DNA from: Pseudoxanthomonas sp. GM95
GTDB taxonomy: Bacteria; Pseudomonadota; Gammaproteobacteria; Xanthomonadales; Xanthomonadaceae
Length of the DNA stretch: 64,000 nucleotides
NCBI RefSeq assembly: GCF_900109775.1
Contig: NZ_FOAX01000002.1
Location: forward strand, 62,001-126,000
Reading direction: 5' to 3'
Shown here: positions 37,050 to 46,170 of the stretch, one piece after another
Numbering within the stretch: the stretch's first letter is position 1
Layout: every line of letters begins with the position of its first letter
Made by a program: the position numbers and the translations under genes
The notes under the pieces: model-generated
What the model saw: the letters and a program-made list of their open reading frames with translations, nothing else
Told to the model about the DNA's origin: nothing
The model's database searches: none

Positions 37050-37742
37050 ATGGCCCGTGACGCAATCCGCAACGACGTGAGCGACGCGCGTAGGCGCGTG
37101 ATGGCGCGCCTCGGCTGGAGCCTGGTGTGGCTGCTGGCGCTCGGCATCAGCGTGGAGTTCCTGGTCGCCGCCTACGGCAAGTACCACGCGCTGGATTCGG
37201 CGGCCTATGCGATGTTCATGACGCGGCGCGGCTGGCTGTGGCTGCACCTGGCTGGCGGCGCAGTGATGCTGGTGCTGGGGCCGCTGCAATTCTTCAGCCA
37301 GTGGCGCGGACGTGCGCTGCGCTGGCATCGCTGGGCCGGGCGCGTTTATCTCATCGCGATGCTGGTGGCCTTCATCGGCGCATGCGGGTTGATCGCGACC
37401 TCGCCGGCGCCGCTGTCGATCCGGCTGGCGTTCTCGATGACGGCCGCGATGCTGTTGACCACCGCACTGATGGGCTTCATCGCGATCCGCCGCCGGCGCG
37501 TGCCGGTGCATCAGCGCTGGATGATGCGCAACTACGTGGTGGCGCTGGCGCCGGCGATCTTCCGGCTGTCGTTGCCGGCGGCGATTGCGTTGGGCCAGGT
37601 GCCGACGCCGGCCCTGATCGCGACCTTGCTGTGGATGAGCTGGCTGGTGCCGCTGCTGATGTTTGAAAGCGTGCGGTGGTGGCTGCGTGTGCGAGCTGGT
37701 GCGGTACCGCTGCCGATAACGCCCATGACCAACGCGCCCTGA
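37050..37742 (+). CDS. DUF2306 membrane protein
   Basis: A 230-residue protein with about six helices. The motif GWLWLHLAGGAVMLVLGPLQF and the following RALRWHRWAGRVYL, with conserved His residues, match DUF2306, a family related to heme-binding or ferric-reductase-like membrane domains of unknown function. HQRWMMRNYVVAL in the second half is also conserved. GGAGG precedes the ATG at 37050. It is convergent with the AEC carrier gene 15 bases away. Confidence 0.85.
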   Translation: MARDAIRNDVSDARRRVMARLGWSLVWLLALGISVEFLVAAYGKYHALDSAAYAMFMTRRGWLWLHLAGGAVMLVLGPLQFFSQWRGRALRWHRWAGRVYLIAMLVAFIGACGLIATSPAPLSIRLAFSMTAAMLLTTALMGFIAIRRRRVPVHQRWMMRNYVVALAPAIFRLSLPAAIALGQVPTPALIATLLWMSWLVPLLMFESVRWWLRVRAGAVPLPITPMTNAP

Positions 37743-37757
37743 GCCAGCGCGCCGCGT

Positions 37758-38693
37758 TCAGCCCATCCACACCAAGTACGCAGATAGCGTGGCCATCGAG
37801 ACCAGGGTCGTCACCAGGATCACCTTGGACGACATCGCCGCACGCCGGCCGTAGCGCTCGGCCAGCATGAACGGCCCGGTGCCGGTGGGCAGCAGCGCCA
37901 TCAGCATCGCCAGGTGCACCTGCATCGGCGGCAGGTGCAGCAACGGCACGGCCACCAGCCAGGCGATCAGCGGCTGCACGAACAGCTTTAACGCCGACAG
38001 CGCGATCCAGCCGGCCGGCGGGGCGACTTCATCCTGCGCGGGGGCGGCCAGGAACAGGCCCAGCACCACCAGCGCGCACGGGCTGGCGGCGGCGCCGAGC
38101 AGGTCGATGGCGGTCATCGCCGGGGCGGGCAGCGGCAGGCCGGCCAGCGAGACCAGTGCCCCGGCCAAGGGCGCCCAGATCAGCGGATTCTTCAGCAGCG
38201 CCCAGGCGGTGTTGCGCAGTGTGGGCAGCAGGCCGGCGCCGCGATGGCGGTCGAACTCGATCGTGGTCAGCGCCAGCGCGAACAGCACGCAGGCGGTCAT
38301 CACCACGGACAGGCCCACGCCGGGCAGCGCCGTCGCGCCCAGGGTCAGCAGCGTCAGCGGGATGCCCATGAAGCCGGTGTTGGCGTACGAGGCGCCCAGC
38401 GCATCGATGCTGGCGTCGGTCAGGCTGGCCCCGCGCCTGAGCAGCCAGGCCATGACCGGCAGGTGCACGCCCAGCATGCTGATCGCGTAAACCGTTGCCA
38501 GGCCGGGCTGGGCCAGCGTCGACCAGTGGGCCTTGGCCATGATCGAGAACAGCACCGCGGGCAGCGCCAGCAGCACCACGAAGCGGTTGAGTTCGGTGAC
38601 CGCCGCCGGGCCGAGCAGGCCGAAGCGGCGGATGGCCGCGCCGATGGCGATCAGCGAGAACAGCGGGAAGACGGCAGTGAGGACCGGGGACAT
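37758..38693 (-). CDS. AEC (auxin efflux carrier) family transporter
   Basis: A 311-residue membrane protein starting MSPVLTAVFPLFSLIAIGAAIRR, with ten predicted helices in two five-helix halves. Family segments include ELNRFVVLLALPAVLF, ASYANTGFMGIPLTLL and a matching C-terminal CALVVLGLFL half. AEC proteins carry organic acids such as malonate or malate. A malonate-related role is possible but the gene is 7 kb from the mad operon and not linked to it. The 62-residue in-frame extension upstream is Pro/Arg-rich and rejected. Confidence 0.88.
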   Translation of the reverse strand: MSPVLTAVFPLFSLIAIGAAIRRFGLLGPAAVTELNRFVVLLALPAVLFSIMAKAHWSTLAQPGLATVYAISMLGVHLPVMAWLLRRGASLTDASIDALGASYANTGFMGIPLTLLTLGATALPGVGLSVVMTACVLFALALTTIEFDRHRGAGLLPTLRNTAWALLKNPLIWAPLAGALVSLAGLPLPAPAMTAIDLLGAAASPCALVVLGLFLAAPAQDEVAPPAGWIALSALKLFVQPLIAWLVAVPLLHLPPMQVHLAMLMALLPTGTGPFMLAERYGRRAAMSSKVILVTTLVSMATLSAYLVWMG

Positions 38694-38937
38694 CGGCAGC
38701 GGGGAAGCGGTGGGGAGCGCGTCGGGCGCAAGCGGCCGGCGACGCAGGCCACCATGCTGACCGCTGCACCGGGCCGTGTCGAATGCTGCATCTGAAACGG
38801 AACCCCGCCCACCGCTGCGTCGGGCGGCGACCGGGACCTCTGGCAGGGGGAGTCGTGCCGCGCACGGCGGTACGATCACGTGTTCGCCCGCGTCGGGGCA
38901 GGTCTCCGGCGCGCTTCATCTTCGCCTGGGGATCCGC

Positions 38938-41259
38938 ATGCTCCTGAAATCCACCGCCCCGCGCCTGTTCGGCGCCCTGGTCCTGGCCGCGCTGTCTGGT
39001 GCCGTCTGCGCGCAGACGCTGACCGTGACCGAGGCCGACTACGCCCGTGCCGGCACCTTGATGTTCGCCCAGCCGCTGGTCGACCACGCCGTGACCCGCG
39101 TGAGCTGGCTCGATGCCACGCACTACGTCTACACCGACCACGACGCCAGCGGCGATCGCCTGCTGCAGACCGACACGGCCACCGGCAAGACCGCGCCGCT
39201 GTTCGACACCAAGGCGCTGGCCGCTTCGCTCAACAAGCTGCTGACGACCGGCGACAAGCCGCTCAAGGCCGACAAGCTGGGCCTGCGCAGCGTCGCCCTG
39301 ACCGCCGAGGGGCGCTACCGCTTTGCCGTGCGCGGCACCGAGGTCGCCTGCGATGCCAAGGCCAAGTGCGCCAAGGTCTACGCCAAGGCCGACTTGGAGC
39401 CGGGTGCGATCTCGCCCGACAAGAAATCCGAAGCCTTCATCCGCGACTGGAACCTGTGGGTGCGCGAGCTGGCCACCGGCAAGGAGACCCAACTGACCAC
39501 AGATGGCGTCAAGGACTACGGCTACGCCACCGACAACGCCGGCTGGAAGCACACCGACGAGGCCATCCTGGAGTGGTCGCCGGACTCGAAGAAGATCGCC
39601 ACCTTCCAGCAGGACCAGCGCAAGACCAGCGACATGTACCTGGTCACCACCCAGGTGGGCGCGCCGAAACTGGAGGCGTGGAAGTACCCGCTGCCCGGCG
39701 ACAAGGACGTGACCATGATCGAGCGCGTCATCATCGACGTGCCGACCAAACAGGTCACGCGCCTGAAGATGGAGCCCGACCAGCACCGGTCCACCCAGTG
39801 CGATGACATCAGCTGCGGCCCGAACGGCGGCTGGGATGACGTGAAGTGGGCGCCGGACAGCAAGACCGTCGCCTTCGTGTCGACCTCGCGCTACCACAAG
39901 GACGCCTGGTTCCGGATCGCCGATGCGGCCACCGGCGCGGTGCGCACCGTGTTCTCCGAGCACGTCAAGACGCAGTACGAAAGCGGCAACGGCACCGCCA
40001 GCTGGGCTTACCTTCCGGAGACCAACGAAGCGGTGTGGTTCTCCGAGCGCAGCGACTGGGGCCAGCTGTACCTGTACGACCTGGCCACCGGCAAGCTCAA
40101 GCACGCCATCACCACCGGCGAGGGCAACGTCACCGAGATGCTCAAGGTCGATCCGGCCTCGCGCACGGTCTGGTTCCGCGGCGTCGGCCGCACCGCCGGC
40201 ATCAACCCGTACTACCAGCAGTTCTGGAAGGTCAGCCTGGACGGCGGCGCGCCGACCCTGCTCACCCCCGAACCCAGCGACCACACCGTGTCGCTGTCGC
40301 CGGACGGCAAGCTGTTCGTCGATGCGTACTCGACCACCACCGTGCCGCCGGTGACGGTGCTGCGCAGCGGCGCCGACGGCAAGGATGTCGCCAAGGTCGC
40401 CACCGCCGACATCAGCCGCTTGAAAGCTGCTGGCTGGGTCGCGCCGGAGCCGTTCACGGTCAAGGCCCGTGATGGCAAGACCGACCTGTACGGCGTGATG
40501 TTCAAGCCGTCCAAGTTCGATCCGTCCAGGAAGTACCCGATCGTCAACTACATCTATCCGGGCCCGCAGGTCGGCTCGGTGCGCGGCCGCAGCTTCCTGG
40601 CCGCCCACGGCGACAACCAGTCACTGGCCGAACTGGGCTTCATCGTGGTGGCCATCGACGGCATGGGCACGCCGTGGCGATCCAAGTCCTTCCACGACAC
40701 CTGGTACGGCGACATGGCCGACAACACGCTGCCTGACCAGGTGGCCGGCATGAAGGAACTGGCCGCGCGCTACTCCTGGATCGACCTGTCGCGCGCCGGC
40801 ATCTGGGGCCATTCCGGCGGCGGCAATGCCTCCACCGCGGCGATCCTGCGCTACCCGGATTTCTTCAAGGTGGCCTGGTCGGAGAGCGGCAACCACGACA
40901 ACCGCGGTTACGAGGACGACTGGGGCGAGCGCTACCAGGGCGCACTGGTGCTCGACAAGGACGGCAAGGGCAACTACGACAGCCAGGCCAACGCCTCGTT
41001 GGCCAGCGGCCTCAAGGGCCACCTGATGCTGGTCCACGGCACGATGGACGACAACGTGCCGCCCTACCTGACCCTGCTGGTGGCCGACGCGCTGATGAAG
41101 GCCAACAAGGACTTCGACATGCTGATGATCCCCAACGTGCACCACGGCTACGGCGCGATGACCGCGTATGTGGCGCGGCGGCGCTGGGATTATTTCGTGC
41201 GCTATCTCGCTGGTGGCACGCCGCCGGCGCAGTTTGATTTGAAGATGCCGGCTAACTGA
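38938..41259 (+). CDS. Exported S9-family dipeptidyl peptidase (DPP IV-like)
   Basis: A 773-residue serine peptidase with a signal peptide (MLLKSTAPRLFGALVLAALS, cleavage near VCAQ). The N-terminal beta-propeller (about 40-530) contains WSPDSKKIATFQQDQR and FIRDWNLWVREL. The alpha/beta-hydrolase domain has Ser626 in IWGHSGGGNAS, Asp704 in HGTMDDNVPP and His736 in PNVHHGYG. The nucleophile elbow GHSGGG differs from the GWSYGG of classical DPP IV but occurs in bacterial relatives. It probably removes Xaa-Pro dipeptides in the periplasm. Its ATG is preceded by GGGGATCC. Confidence 0.92.
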   Translation: MLLKSTAPRLFGALVLAALSGAVCAQTLTVTEADYARAGTLMFAQPLVDHAVTRVSWLDATHYVYTDHDASGDRLLQTDTATGKTAPLFDTKALAASLNKLLTTGDKPLKADKLGLRSVALTAEGRYRFAVRGTEVACDAKAKCAKVYAKADLEPGAISPDKKSEAFIRDWNLWVRELATGKETQLTTDGVKDYGYATDNAGWKHTDEAILEWSPDSKKIATFQQDQRKTSDMYLVTTQVGAPKLEAWKYPLPGDKDVTMIERVIIDVPTKQVTRLKMEPDQHRSTQCDDISCGPNGGWDDVKWAPDSKTVAFVSTSRYHKDAWFRIADAATGAVRTVFSEHVKTQYESGNGTASWAYLPETNEAVWFSERSDWGQLYLYDLATGKLKHAITTGEGNVTEMLKVDPASRTVWFRGVGRTAGINPYYQQFWKVSLDGGAPTLLTPEPSDHTVSLSPDGKLFVDAYSTTTVPPVTVLRSGADGKDVAKVATADISRLKAAGWVAPEPFTVKARDGKTDLYGVMFKPSKFDPSRKYPIVNYIYPGPQVGSVRGRSFLAAHGDNQSLAELGFIVVAIDGMGTPWRSKSFHDTWYGDMADNTLPDQVAGMKELAARYSWIDLSRAGIWGHSGGGNASTAAILRYPDFFKVAWSESGNHDNRGYEDDWGERYQGALVLDKDGKGNYDSQANASLASGLKGHLMLVHGTMDDNVPPYLTLLVADALMKANKDFDMLMIPNVHHGYGAMTAYVARRRWDYFVRYLAGGTPPAQFDLKMPAN

Positions 41260-41335
41260 TTTTTGTTGGTTGGTGGTTTGGAGAGGCCGGATCTGGGGAC
41301 AGATTCGGCTTTTTCTTTAGTTGGGCTTTTTTCAA

Positions 41336-41557
41336 GCAGAGCTTCCACGCCGCTACGCGGCGCGTCTTCCTTTTGTCTTGGCAAAAGGAAGCAAAACCGC
41401 CAGCGCCTGACACTCGCCGATGCTGCGCATCGGTGCCCTGTGCTCCTCATCTGAAATGGCGCGGCGCGGGAACTCGCTGCGCTCAAACACCCGCGCCTCT
41501 TCGGCCATTTCAGCCTGCGGTGCTCGGCTCGCTTTGAAGGCGCTGAAGATCAAGGGC
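41336..41557 (+). repeat. Structured intergenic repeat, copy A
   Basis: A unit of about 222 bases. It begins GCAGAGCTTC, continues with a small hairpin (41348-41362) and a 10-base stem (41366-41375 with 41382-41391) around loop TCTTGG. A nested hairpin follows: outer 10-base stem 41451-41460 with 41504-41513, inner 7-base stem 41464-41470 with 41490-41496, and a 19-base apical loop. The unit ends near GATCAAG. Copies B and C later in the window share loops and order, but the stem arms differ and still pair. The 700 bases between the DPP gene and dinB contain only such elements. Confidence 0.8.
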
Positions 41558-41610
41558 TGAGCAACAGCAACAGAAAAAGCCAAAGCCAAAACGTTCAAGC
41601 AAACTTCGGC

Positions 41611-41648
41611 TGCTTTGCTTTGCTTTGCTTTGCTTTGCTTTGCTTTGC
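41611..41648. repeat. Pentanucleotide microsatellite (TGCTT)7
   Basis: Seven perfect tandem copies of TGCTT (41611-41645) followed by a partial unit. It lies between repeat copy A and the inverted element D, upstream of dinB, and would be prone to slipped-strand length change. It is not inside a gene. Confidence 0.95.
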
Positions 41649-41706
41649 CGGTGCTTTCAGATCCCCTTGAGGCACGGCGAAGGGGCGAGGTGAAGACCCG
41701 TAGGGC

Positions 41707-41882
41707 GACGTGCATAGATGCACGTCGTTTTTGGACGGGACAGGATGTCCCATCCAAAAATCCCTCGGCCCGTAGCGGACCCGCGAAGCGGGCGTGACGC
41801 CAGGGGCGTGTTTCTTTGCCCGACTTTCTTTGCACGAGCAAAGAAAGCGGGTCGGGCGGCGAAGCCGCACGAAAGCTCCTGC
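41707..41882 (-). repeat. Hairpin-dense element D, inverted relative to copy A
   Basis: A run of palindromes: a 20-base one at 41707-41726 (GACGTGCAT/ATGCACGTC), an imperfect long one at 41728-41760 (TTTTTGGA ... TCCAAAAA), and a perfect 10-base stem with loop ACGA at 41824-41847 (CTTTCTTTGC/GCAAAGAAAG), extended by a GCCCGAC/GTCGGGC outer pairing. It ends with a small GC hairpin and GAAAGCTCCTGC, the same terminal signature, inverted, as copies A-C. It directly precedes dinB. Confidence 0.75.
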
Positions 41883-41958
41883 TTTTGCATTTGCTTCGCA
41901 GCGCGAAACCAAGGCCGTCTCGCCGCCCGAGACTCTTGCGCGCGATACTGCGCATCCC

Positions 41959-43059
41959 ATGCGCAAGATCCTCCACATCGACATGGACGCCTTCTACGCG
42001 TCGGTCGAACAACGCGACGACCCGAGCCTGCGCGGCAAGCCCGTGGTGGTGGCCTGGCGTGGCGCGCGTTCGGTGGTGTGCGCGGCCAGTTACGAGGCGC
42101 GTGTGTTCGGCGTGCGCTCGGCGATGCCGGCGGTACGCGCCGAGCGGCTGTGCCCGGATGCGATCTTCGTGCCGCCGGATTTCGGTCGGTATAAAGCGGT
42201 CTCGCGCCAGGTGCGCGAGATCTTCCTGCAGCACACCGACCTGGTCGAGCCGCTGTCGCTGGACGAGGCGTATCTGGATGTGACCGAACCGAAGATCGCC
42301 TCGCCCAGCGCGACGGCCACCGCGCAGACGATCCGTGCGCAGATCTTCGAAGCCACCCAGCTCACTGCCTCGGCCGGGATCGCGCCCAACAAGTTCCTGG
42401 CCAAGATCGCTTCGGACTGGAACAAGCCCAATGGCCAGTACGTGATCAAGCCGGCGCAGGTGGAAGCCTTCCTCACCCCGCTCAAGGTCGGGCGCATCCC
42501 CGGCGTGGGCAAGGTGGCGGAGAAGAAGCTCGCTGACTTGGGCATCGCCACTGTCGGCGACCTGCGCGCCTTCACGTTGGACGAATTGCAGCTGCGCTTC
42601 GGCCGCTTCGGCGCGGCACTGTATCGGCGTGCGCGTGGCATCGACGAGCGTCCGGTCGAACCGGACCAGCAGGTGCAGTCGATCTCGGCCGAAGACACCT
42701 TCGCCGTCGATGTGCCGCTGGCCGAACTGGACGAGCCGATCAAGCGCATGGCCGAAAAGGCCTGGGCCGCGACGCGCAAGACCGAGCGCATCGGCTACAC
42801 CGTCGTGCTCAAGCTCAAGACCGCGCAGTTCCGCATCCTCACCCGCAGCTACACGCCGGAAGCTTCGCCGGCCTCGCTGGCCGAATTCACCGCGATCGCC
42901 CTGTCGTTGCGCGATCGCGTGGCGCTGCCGGCCGACACGCTGTATCGCCTGGTGGGCGTGGGCCTGGCGGGCTTCCGCGAGCGGGAGGAGGGCGCGGTGC
43001 AGGGCGCGCTGTTCGATGACGCGGCGCTGCCGCAGGGCGATGACGATCCAGTCACGTGA
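41959..43059 (+). CDS. dinB: DNA polymerase IV
   Basis: A 366-residue Y-family translesion polymerase starting MRKILHIDMDAFYASVEQ. Catalytic carboxylates are Asp8 and the Asp-Glu pair in SLDEAYLD. The thumb with IPGVGKVAEKKLADLGI (helix-hairpin-helix) and the little finger domain follow. The C-terminus contains QGALFDD, a beta-clamp-binding motif. The in-frame extension to 41794 is formed by the upstream repeat element and is rejected. No clear LexA box is visible in the repeat-filled upstream region, so SOS control cannot be claimed. The gene precedes the metal-efflux cluster, with 38 bases to the next reading frame. Confidence 0.95.
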   Translation: MRKILHIDMDAFYASVEQRDDPSLRGKPVVVAWRGARSVVCAASYEARVFGVRSAMPAVRAERLCPDAIFVPPDFGRYKAVSRQVREIFLQHTDLVEPLSLDEAYLDVTEPKIASPSATATAQTIRAQIFEATQLTASAGIAPNKFLAKIASDWNKPNGQYVIKPAQVEAFLTPLKVGRIPGVGKVAEKKLADLGIATVGDLRAFTLDELQLRFGRFGAALYRRARGIDERPVEPDQQVQSISAEDTFAVDVPLAELDEPIKRMAEKAWAATRKTERIGYTVVLKLKTAQFRILTRSYTPEASPASLAEFTAIALSLRDRVALPADTLYRLVGVGLAGFREREEGAVQGALFDDAALPQGDDDPVT

Positions 43060-43097
43060 TTGTCTAACGCAACGCCGGCGCACTAGCATCGGCGCCC

Positions 43098-43463
43098 ATG
43101 TCGTTCCGTCCCGCCCGTCGTGTTGCCCTGTGGCTGCGCCTGCCCGCGCTGGCGTTGCTGCTGTTGGCGGTGCTGGCCAACCCGGTGCTGGCCGCGGTCG
43201 GCGACCTGCATGGAGCCACGCGCGGCGTGGCCTCGCACCTGCACGACAGCGACGAACACGCACTGACCGACGACAACGCCGATCACGATGAGGCCGGTGA
43301 CTTGATGCATGCAGCACACTGTTGCGGCCATCTCAGCGCGATTCCGTCGCGCTTCTTCCTGATGCCGGTGCGGGTGGTCCACGCAGCAATGGACGTGGCG
43401 GAAATGCGCGCGCCGTCGTCCCACATTCCCGCCTTGCGCCTGCGTCCACCGATCGCGGCCTGA
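43098..43463 (+). CDS. Small exported His-rich protein upstream of czcC
   Basis: A 121-residue protein with a signal or anchor helix (LWLRLPALALLLLAVLANPVLA) and a short mature part rich in His, Asp and Glu (HLHDSDEHALTDDNADHDEAGDLMHAAHCCGHL). The cluster of His and a Cys pair suggests metal binding in the periplasm. It lies directly upstream of the RND metal-efflux genes, where CzcI-like regulators or chaperones are often found, but sequence identity with CzcI is not established. It is 68 bases from czcC and likely co-transcribed. Confidence 0.7.
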   Translation: MSFRPARRVALWLRLPALALLLLAVLANPVLAAVGDLHGATRGVASHLHDSDEHALTDDNADHDEAGDLMHAAHCCGHLSAIPSRFFLMPVRVVHAAMDVAEMRAPSSHIPALRLRPPIAA

Positions 43464-43531
43464 CCTGATTCGACCGTCGTGCCCCCAGGGCGCGGCAGTG
43501 ATCTGCGTCATCGCCCTTTCGGAGATTCCCC

Positions 43532-44806
43532 ATGTGGTTGCGACTGGCGGCTTTGGCCGTCTTCGCGGCCGTGCCCTGCGTGCATGCGCAGGAGCCGCCG
43601 CGTGCTGTACCCCTCACCCTGGACGACGCCATCGCGCGCGTCGCCAGCACCCATCCCGACCTGCGTCTGGTTGATGGCCAGCGTGCCGTGCTGGAAGCAC
43701 AGGCCCAAGGCGCCGCGCTGAAGCCGCCGTTGATGCTCGGCGCGCAGCTGGAGAACGCGCTGGGCAGCGGCCAGGCCCGCGGCTTCGATGCGGCCGAGCT
43801 GACCGTCACGCTCGCCGGCGTGCTGGAGCGTGGCGGCAAGCTCGATGCGCGCCGCACGCTGGCGCAAGCCAATCTCGATGCACTCGCGCCCCAGCGCGAA
43901 ATCGCCCGGCTCGATCTGCTGGCCGAGGTCGCGCGGCGTTACTTGGACATCGCCATCGCACTCCAGCTGCGCGCCATCGCGCTGGACGACATCGGCCAGC
44001 GCCAGCGCGCGGTCTCGGCCGCACGCCAGCGCCTCAACGCCGGCGCCTCGCCCGAGTCGGTGCTGCTGACCGCGCAGGCCGCGCTGGCCCAGGCCGAGCT
44101 GGATCGCGATCGCGCCGATGAAGCCGCGCGTACCGCGCGCCTGAATCTGTCGGCGCTGTGGAACGCCCGCAATCCGGGCTTCGAGATCGTCAGCGGCGAT
44201 CCGCTGACGCTGCCGGCGCTGGAGGACTTCGACGCGCTGGCGCGCTTGCTCGAACGCACGCCCGAACTCGCGCTGCTGGCCGGCGAAACACGTGTGCAGG
44301 AAGCGCAACTGCGCCTGGCCCAGACCCAGCGGCGTGCCGATATCGAATGGCAGATTGGCGTGCGCCAACTGCGCGAAGGCAACGACACCGCGCTGGTCGG
44401 CGGCTTCAGCCTGCCGTTGGGTAGTGTTCGCCGGGCGGAGCCTGAGTTGCAGGCGGCCCGCGCGCAGCTGGCGCTGAGCGGCGTGCAGCGCGAATCGCGG
44501 CAGCTGCAGTTGTATTCCACCTTGGCGCAGGCCCACGGCCGTTACGCCACCGCGCGGCTGGAGGTCACGCGGATGGCGCGCGACGTGCTGCCGCCGCTGG
44601 CCAAGGCCGAAGCCGCCGCCGAACGCGCATGGCGCGCGGGCGCCATCAGCTATCTGGAATGGGCGCAACTGCAGGCCCTGCGTATCGAAGCGCGACAGCG
44701 CCAGCTCGATGCCGCCGCGCAGGCGCAAAGCGCCCTGATCGAACTGCAACGCCTCACCGGGCAGGCGTCCGTCGCCGCCACGAACTCGAAGGACTCCGCA
44801 CCATGA
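43532..44806 (+). CDS. czcC: Outer-membrane efflux protein of a heavy-metal RND system (CzcC-like)
   Basis: A 424-residue TolC-family protein with a signal peptide ending near CVHAQE. The two long coiled-coil halves of the outer-membrane factor fold are visible (LDDAIARVASTHPDLRLVDG start, LLAEVARRYLDIAIALQLRAI, and the second half from RADIEWQIGVRQLREGNDTA). CzcC proteins form the exit duct of CzcCBA pumps for Co, Zn or Cd. The stop codon overlaps the start of czcB (ATGA). The metal cannot be predicted from this subunit. Confidence 0.9.
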   Translation: MWLRLAALAVFAAVPCVHAQEPPRAVPLTLDDAIARVASTHPDLRLVDGQRAVLEAQAQGAALKPPLMLGAQLENALGSGQARGFDAAELTVTLAGVLERGGKLDARRTLAQANLDALAPQREIARLDLLAEVARRYLDIAIALQLRAIALDDIGQRQRAVSAARQRLNAGASPESVLLTAQAALAQAELDRDRADEAARTARLNLSALWNARNPGFEIVSGDPLTLPALEDFDALARLLERTPELALLAGETRVQEAQLRLAQTQRRADIEWQIGVRQLREGNDTALVGGFSLPLGSVRRAEPELQAARAQLALSGVQRESRQLQLYSTLAQAHGRYATARLEVTRMARDVLPPLAKAEAAAERAWRAGAISYLEWAQLQALRIEARQRQLDAAAQAQSALIELQRLTGQASVAATNSKDSAP

Positions 44807-45771
44807 AAGCTCTCCCACTCGCCGCCACGTTGATGGCGTGCTGGCTGCTCGCCGCCTGCGGCCGATCGCCCGACGCGCCTGACGAAACGTCGCAGGTTGA
44901 AGCCGATGCGCATCAAGACGCCGATGCGCACGCCGACGAAGCGGAACACGCCGACAGCACCGTCATCCCGCTGAAGATCGCCACCGACAGCGGCATCCAG
45001 GTCGCCCCGGCGGCCGCCGGCACGATCGCGGATGAGCACGAGGTGCAGGGCCTGCTGACGCCGGTCGATGGCAGCATCGCCCAGGCCGTGGCGCGTTTCC
45101 CCGGCCCCGTGCGTGCGCTGCGCGCCAATGTCGGCGACACCGTGCGCGCCGGCCAGGCGCTGGCCAGCATCGAGAGCAACCTCAGCCTCACCAGCTACAG
45201 TGTCAGCGCGCCGATTTCCGGCGTGATCACCGCGCGCAACGCGCAGGTGGGTGGCGCGGTGGGCGAAGGCGCGCCGCTTTTCGAGATCGCCGACCTGTCC
45301 ATGCTATGGGTGGACCTGCATATCTTCGGTCGCGACACCCAGCACATCACCGCCGGCGTGCCGGTGACCGTGACGCGCATGACCGACGGCGTCAGCGAAA
45401 CCACCACGCTCGAGCGCGTGCTGCCTGGCACGGCGACTGCCAGCCAGAGCACGGTGGCCCGCGCGGTGCTGCACAACCGGGATGGCCTGTGGCGGCCCGG
45501 CGCGGCGGTCAAGGCGCGCATCGTCGTGGCCAGCACGCCCGCGGCGCTGGTGGTGCCGCTGACCGCCCTGCAGACGCTGGAAGGGCGCGAGGTGGTGTTC
45601 GTCCGCACCGGCGATGACACCTACACCGCGCATCCGGTCGAACTCGGCGCGCGCGACGCCACGCAGGTTGCGGTGCTGTCGGGGATCGCGCTCGGCGATG
45701 CGGTCGTGGTCGCGCAGAGCTATGTGGTGAAGGCGGATATCGGGAAGGGGAGTGCGGAACATGAGCACTGA
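44803..45771 (+). CDS. czcB: Periplasmic adaptor of the metal RND system (CzcB-like), lipoprotein
   Basis: A 322-residue HlyD-family adaptor starting MKALPLAATLMACWLLAACG, with lipobox LAAC. An acidic/His-rich stretch (QVEADAHQDADAHADEAEHAD) right after the lipid site may bind metal. The barrel-sandwich hybrid is split around RANVGDTVRAGQALASIES and SAPISGVITARNAQVGGAV, followed by beta-barrel and membrane-proximal domains. It is coupled to czcC by ATGA. Unusually, the pump gene czcA does not follow directly; about 720 bases of repeats intervene. Confidence 0.9.
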   Translation: MKALPLAATLMACWLLAACGRSPDAPDETSQVEADAHQDADAHADEAEHADSTVIPLKIATDSGIQVAPAAAGTIADEHEVQGLLTPVDGSIAQAVARFPGPVRALRANVGDTVRAGQALASIESNLSLTSYSVSAPISGVITARNAQVGGAVGEGAPLFEIADLSMLWVDLHIFGRDTQHITAGVPVTVTRMTDGVSETTTLERVLPGTATASQSTVARAVLHNRDGLWRPGAAVKARIVVASTPAALVVPLTALQTLEGREVVFVRTGDDTYTAHPVELGARDATQVAVLSGIALGDAVVVAQSYVVKADIGKGSAEHEH

Positions 45772-45801
45772 CCTTCGCTTTGTCTTGTTGAAGCGCCAAG
45801 T

Positions 45802-46026
45802 GCAGAGCGCTCGCGCCCTGCAGGCGCGACCTCCTTTTGTCTTGGCAAAAGGAGGCAAAACCGCCTTCGCCGGGACGTGCGCCGATGCGGCTGCGCCACA
45901 TCGGTCCCCTGCGCTTCTCGGCCGGCAGGGCACGGCGCCCAAACTCGCTGCGCTCAGACACGGGCGCCTCTTCGGCCCCGCCGTCCTGCGATGCTCGGCG
46001 CCCTTTACGGCTCGCAAGATCAAAGG
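45802..46026 (+). repeat. Structured intergenic repeat, copy B
   Basis: The same layout as copy A in the same orientation: GCAGAGCGCTC terminus, small GC hairpin, 10-base stem with loop TCTTGG (45830-45839 with 45846-45855), then GGCGCCC/GGGCGCC stem (45934-45940 with 45962-45968) around a 21-base loop nearly identical to that of A, and a GATCAAAGG end. Relative to A the first stem changes CTTCC/GGAAG to CCTCC/GGAGG, and the second GCGCGGG/CCCGCGC to GGCGCCC/GGGCGCC. Pairing is kept. The 44-base core is 42/44 identical to copy C inverted. Confidence 0.8.
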
Positions 46027-46068
46027 CCAAAGCCAAAGCCAAAGCCAAAGCCAAAGCCAAAGCCAAAG
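46027..46068. repeat. Hexanucleotide microsatellite (CCAAAG)7
   Basis: Seven perfect tandem CCAAAG units directly after the GATCAA end of copy B. The reading frames crossing it give Lys-Ala or Ser-Gln dipeptide runs and are not genes. Confidence 0.95.
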
Positions 46069-46170
46069 CGGTGGCTCCCTGCAATCGCCGGCTGTCAGTG
46101 CGACCAAATTTGAATATCTGGACAAAGGCGACCCCGCGTGTGCTCGTCGTTGGATATCTCGACGAAATTC

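Noticed and set aside
41336..41882. Integron attC sites or a CRISPR array as explanation of the palindromes and tandem repeats
   Set aside because: No core GTTRRRY/RYYYAAC sites or integrase are present, and the tandem units are 5-6 bases without spacers.
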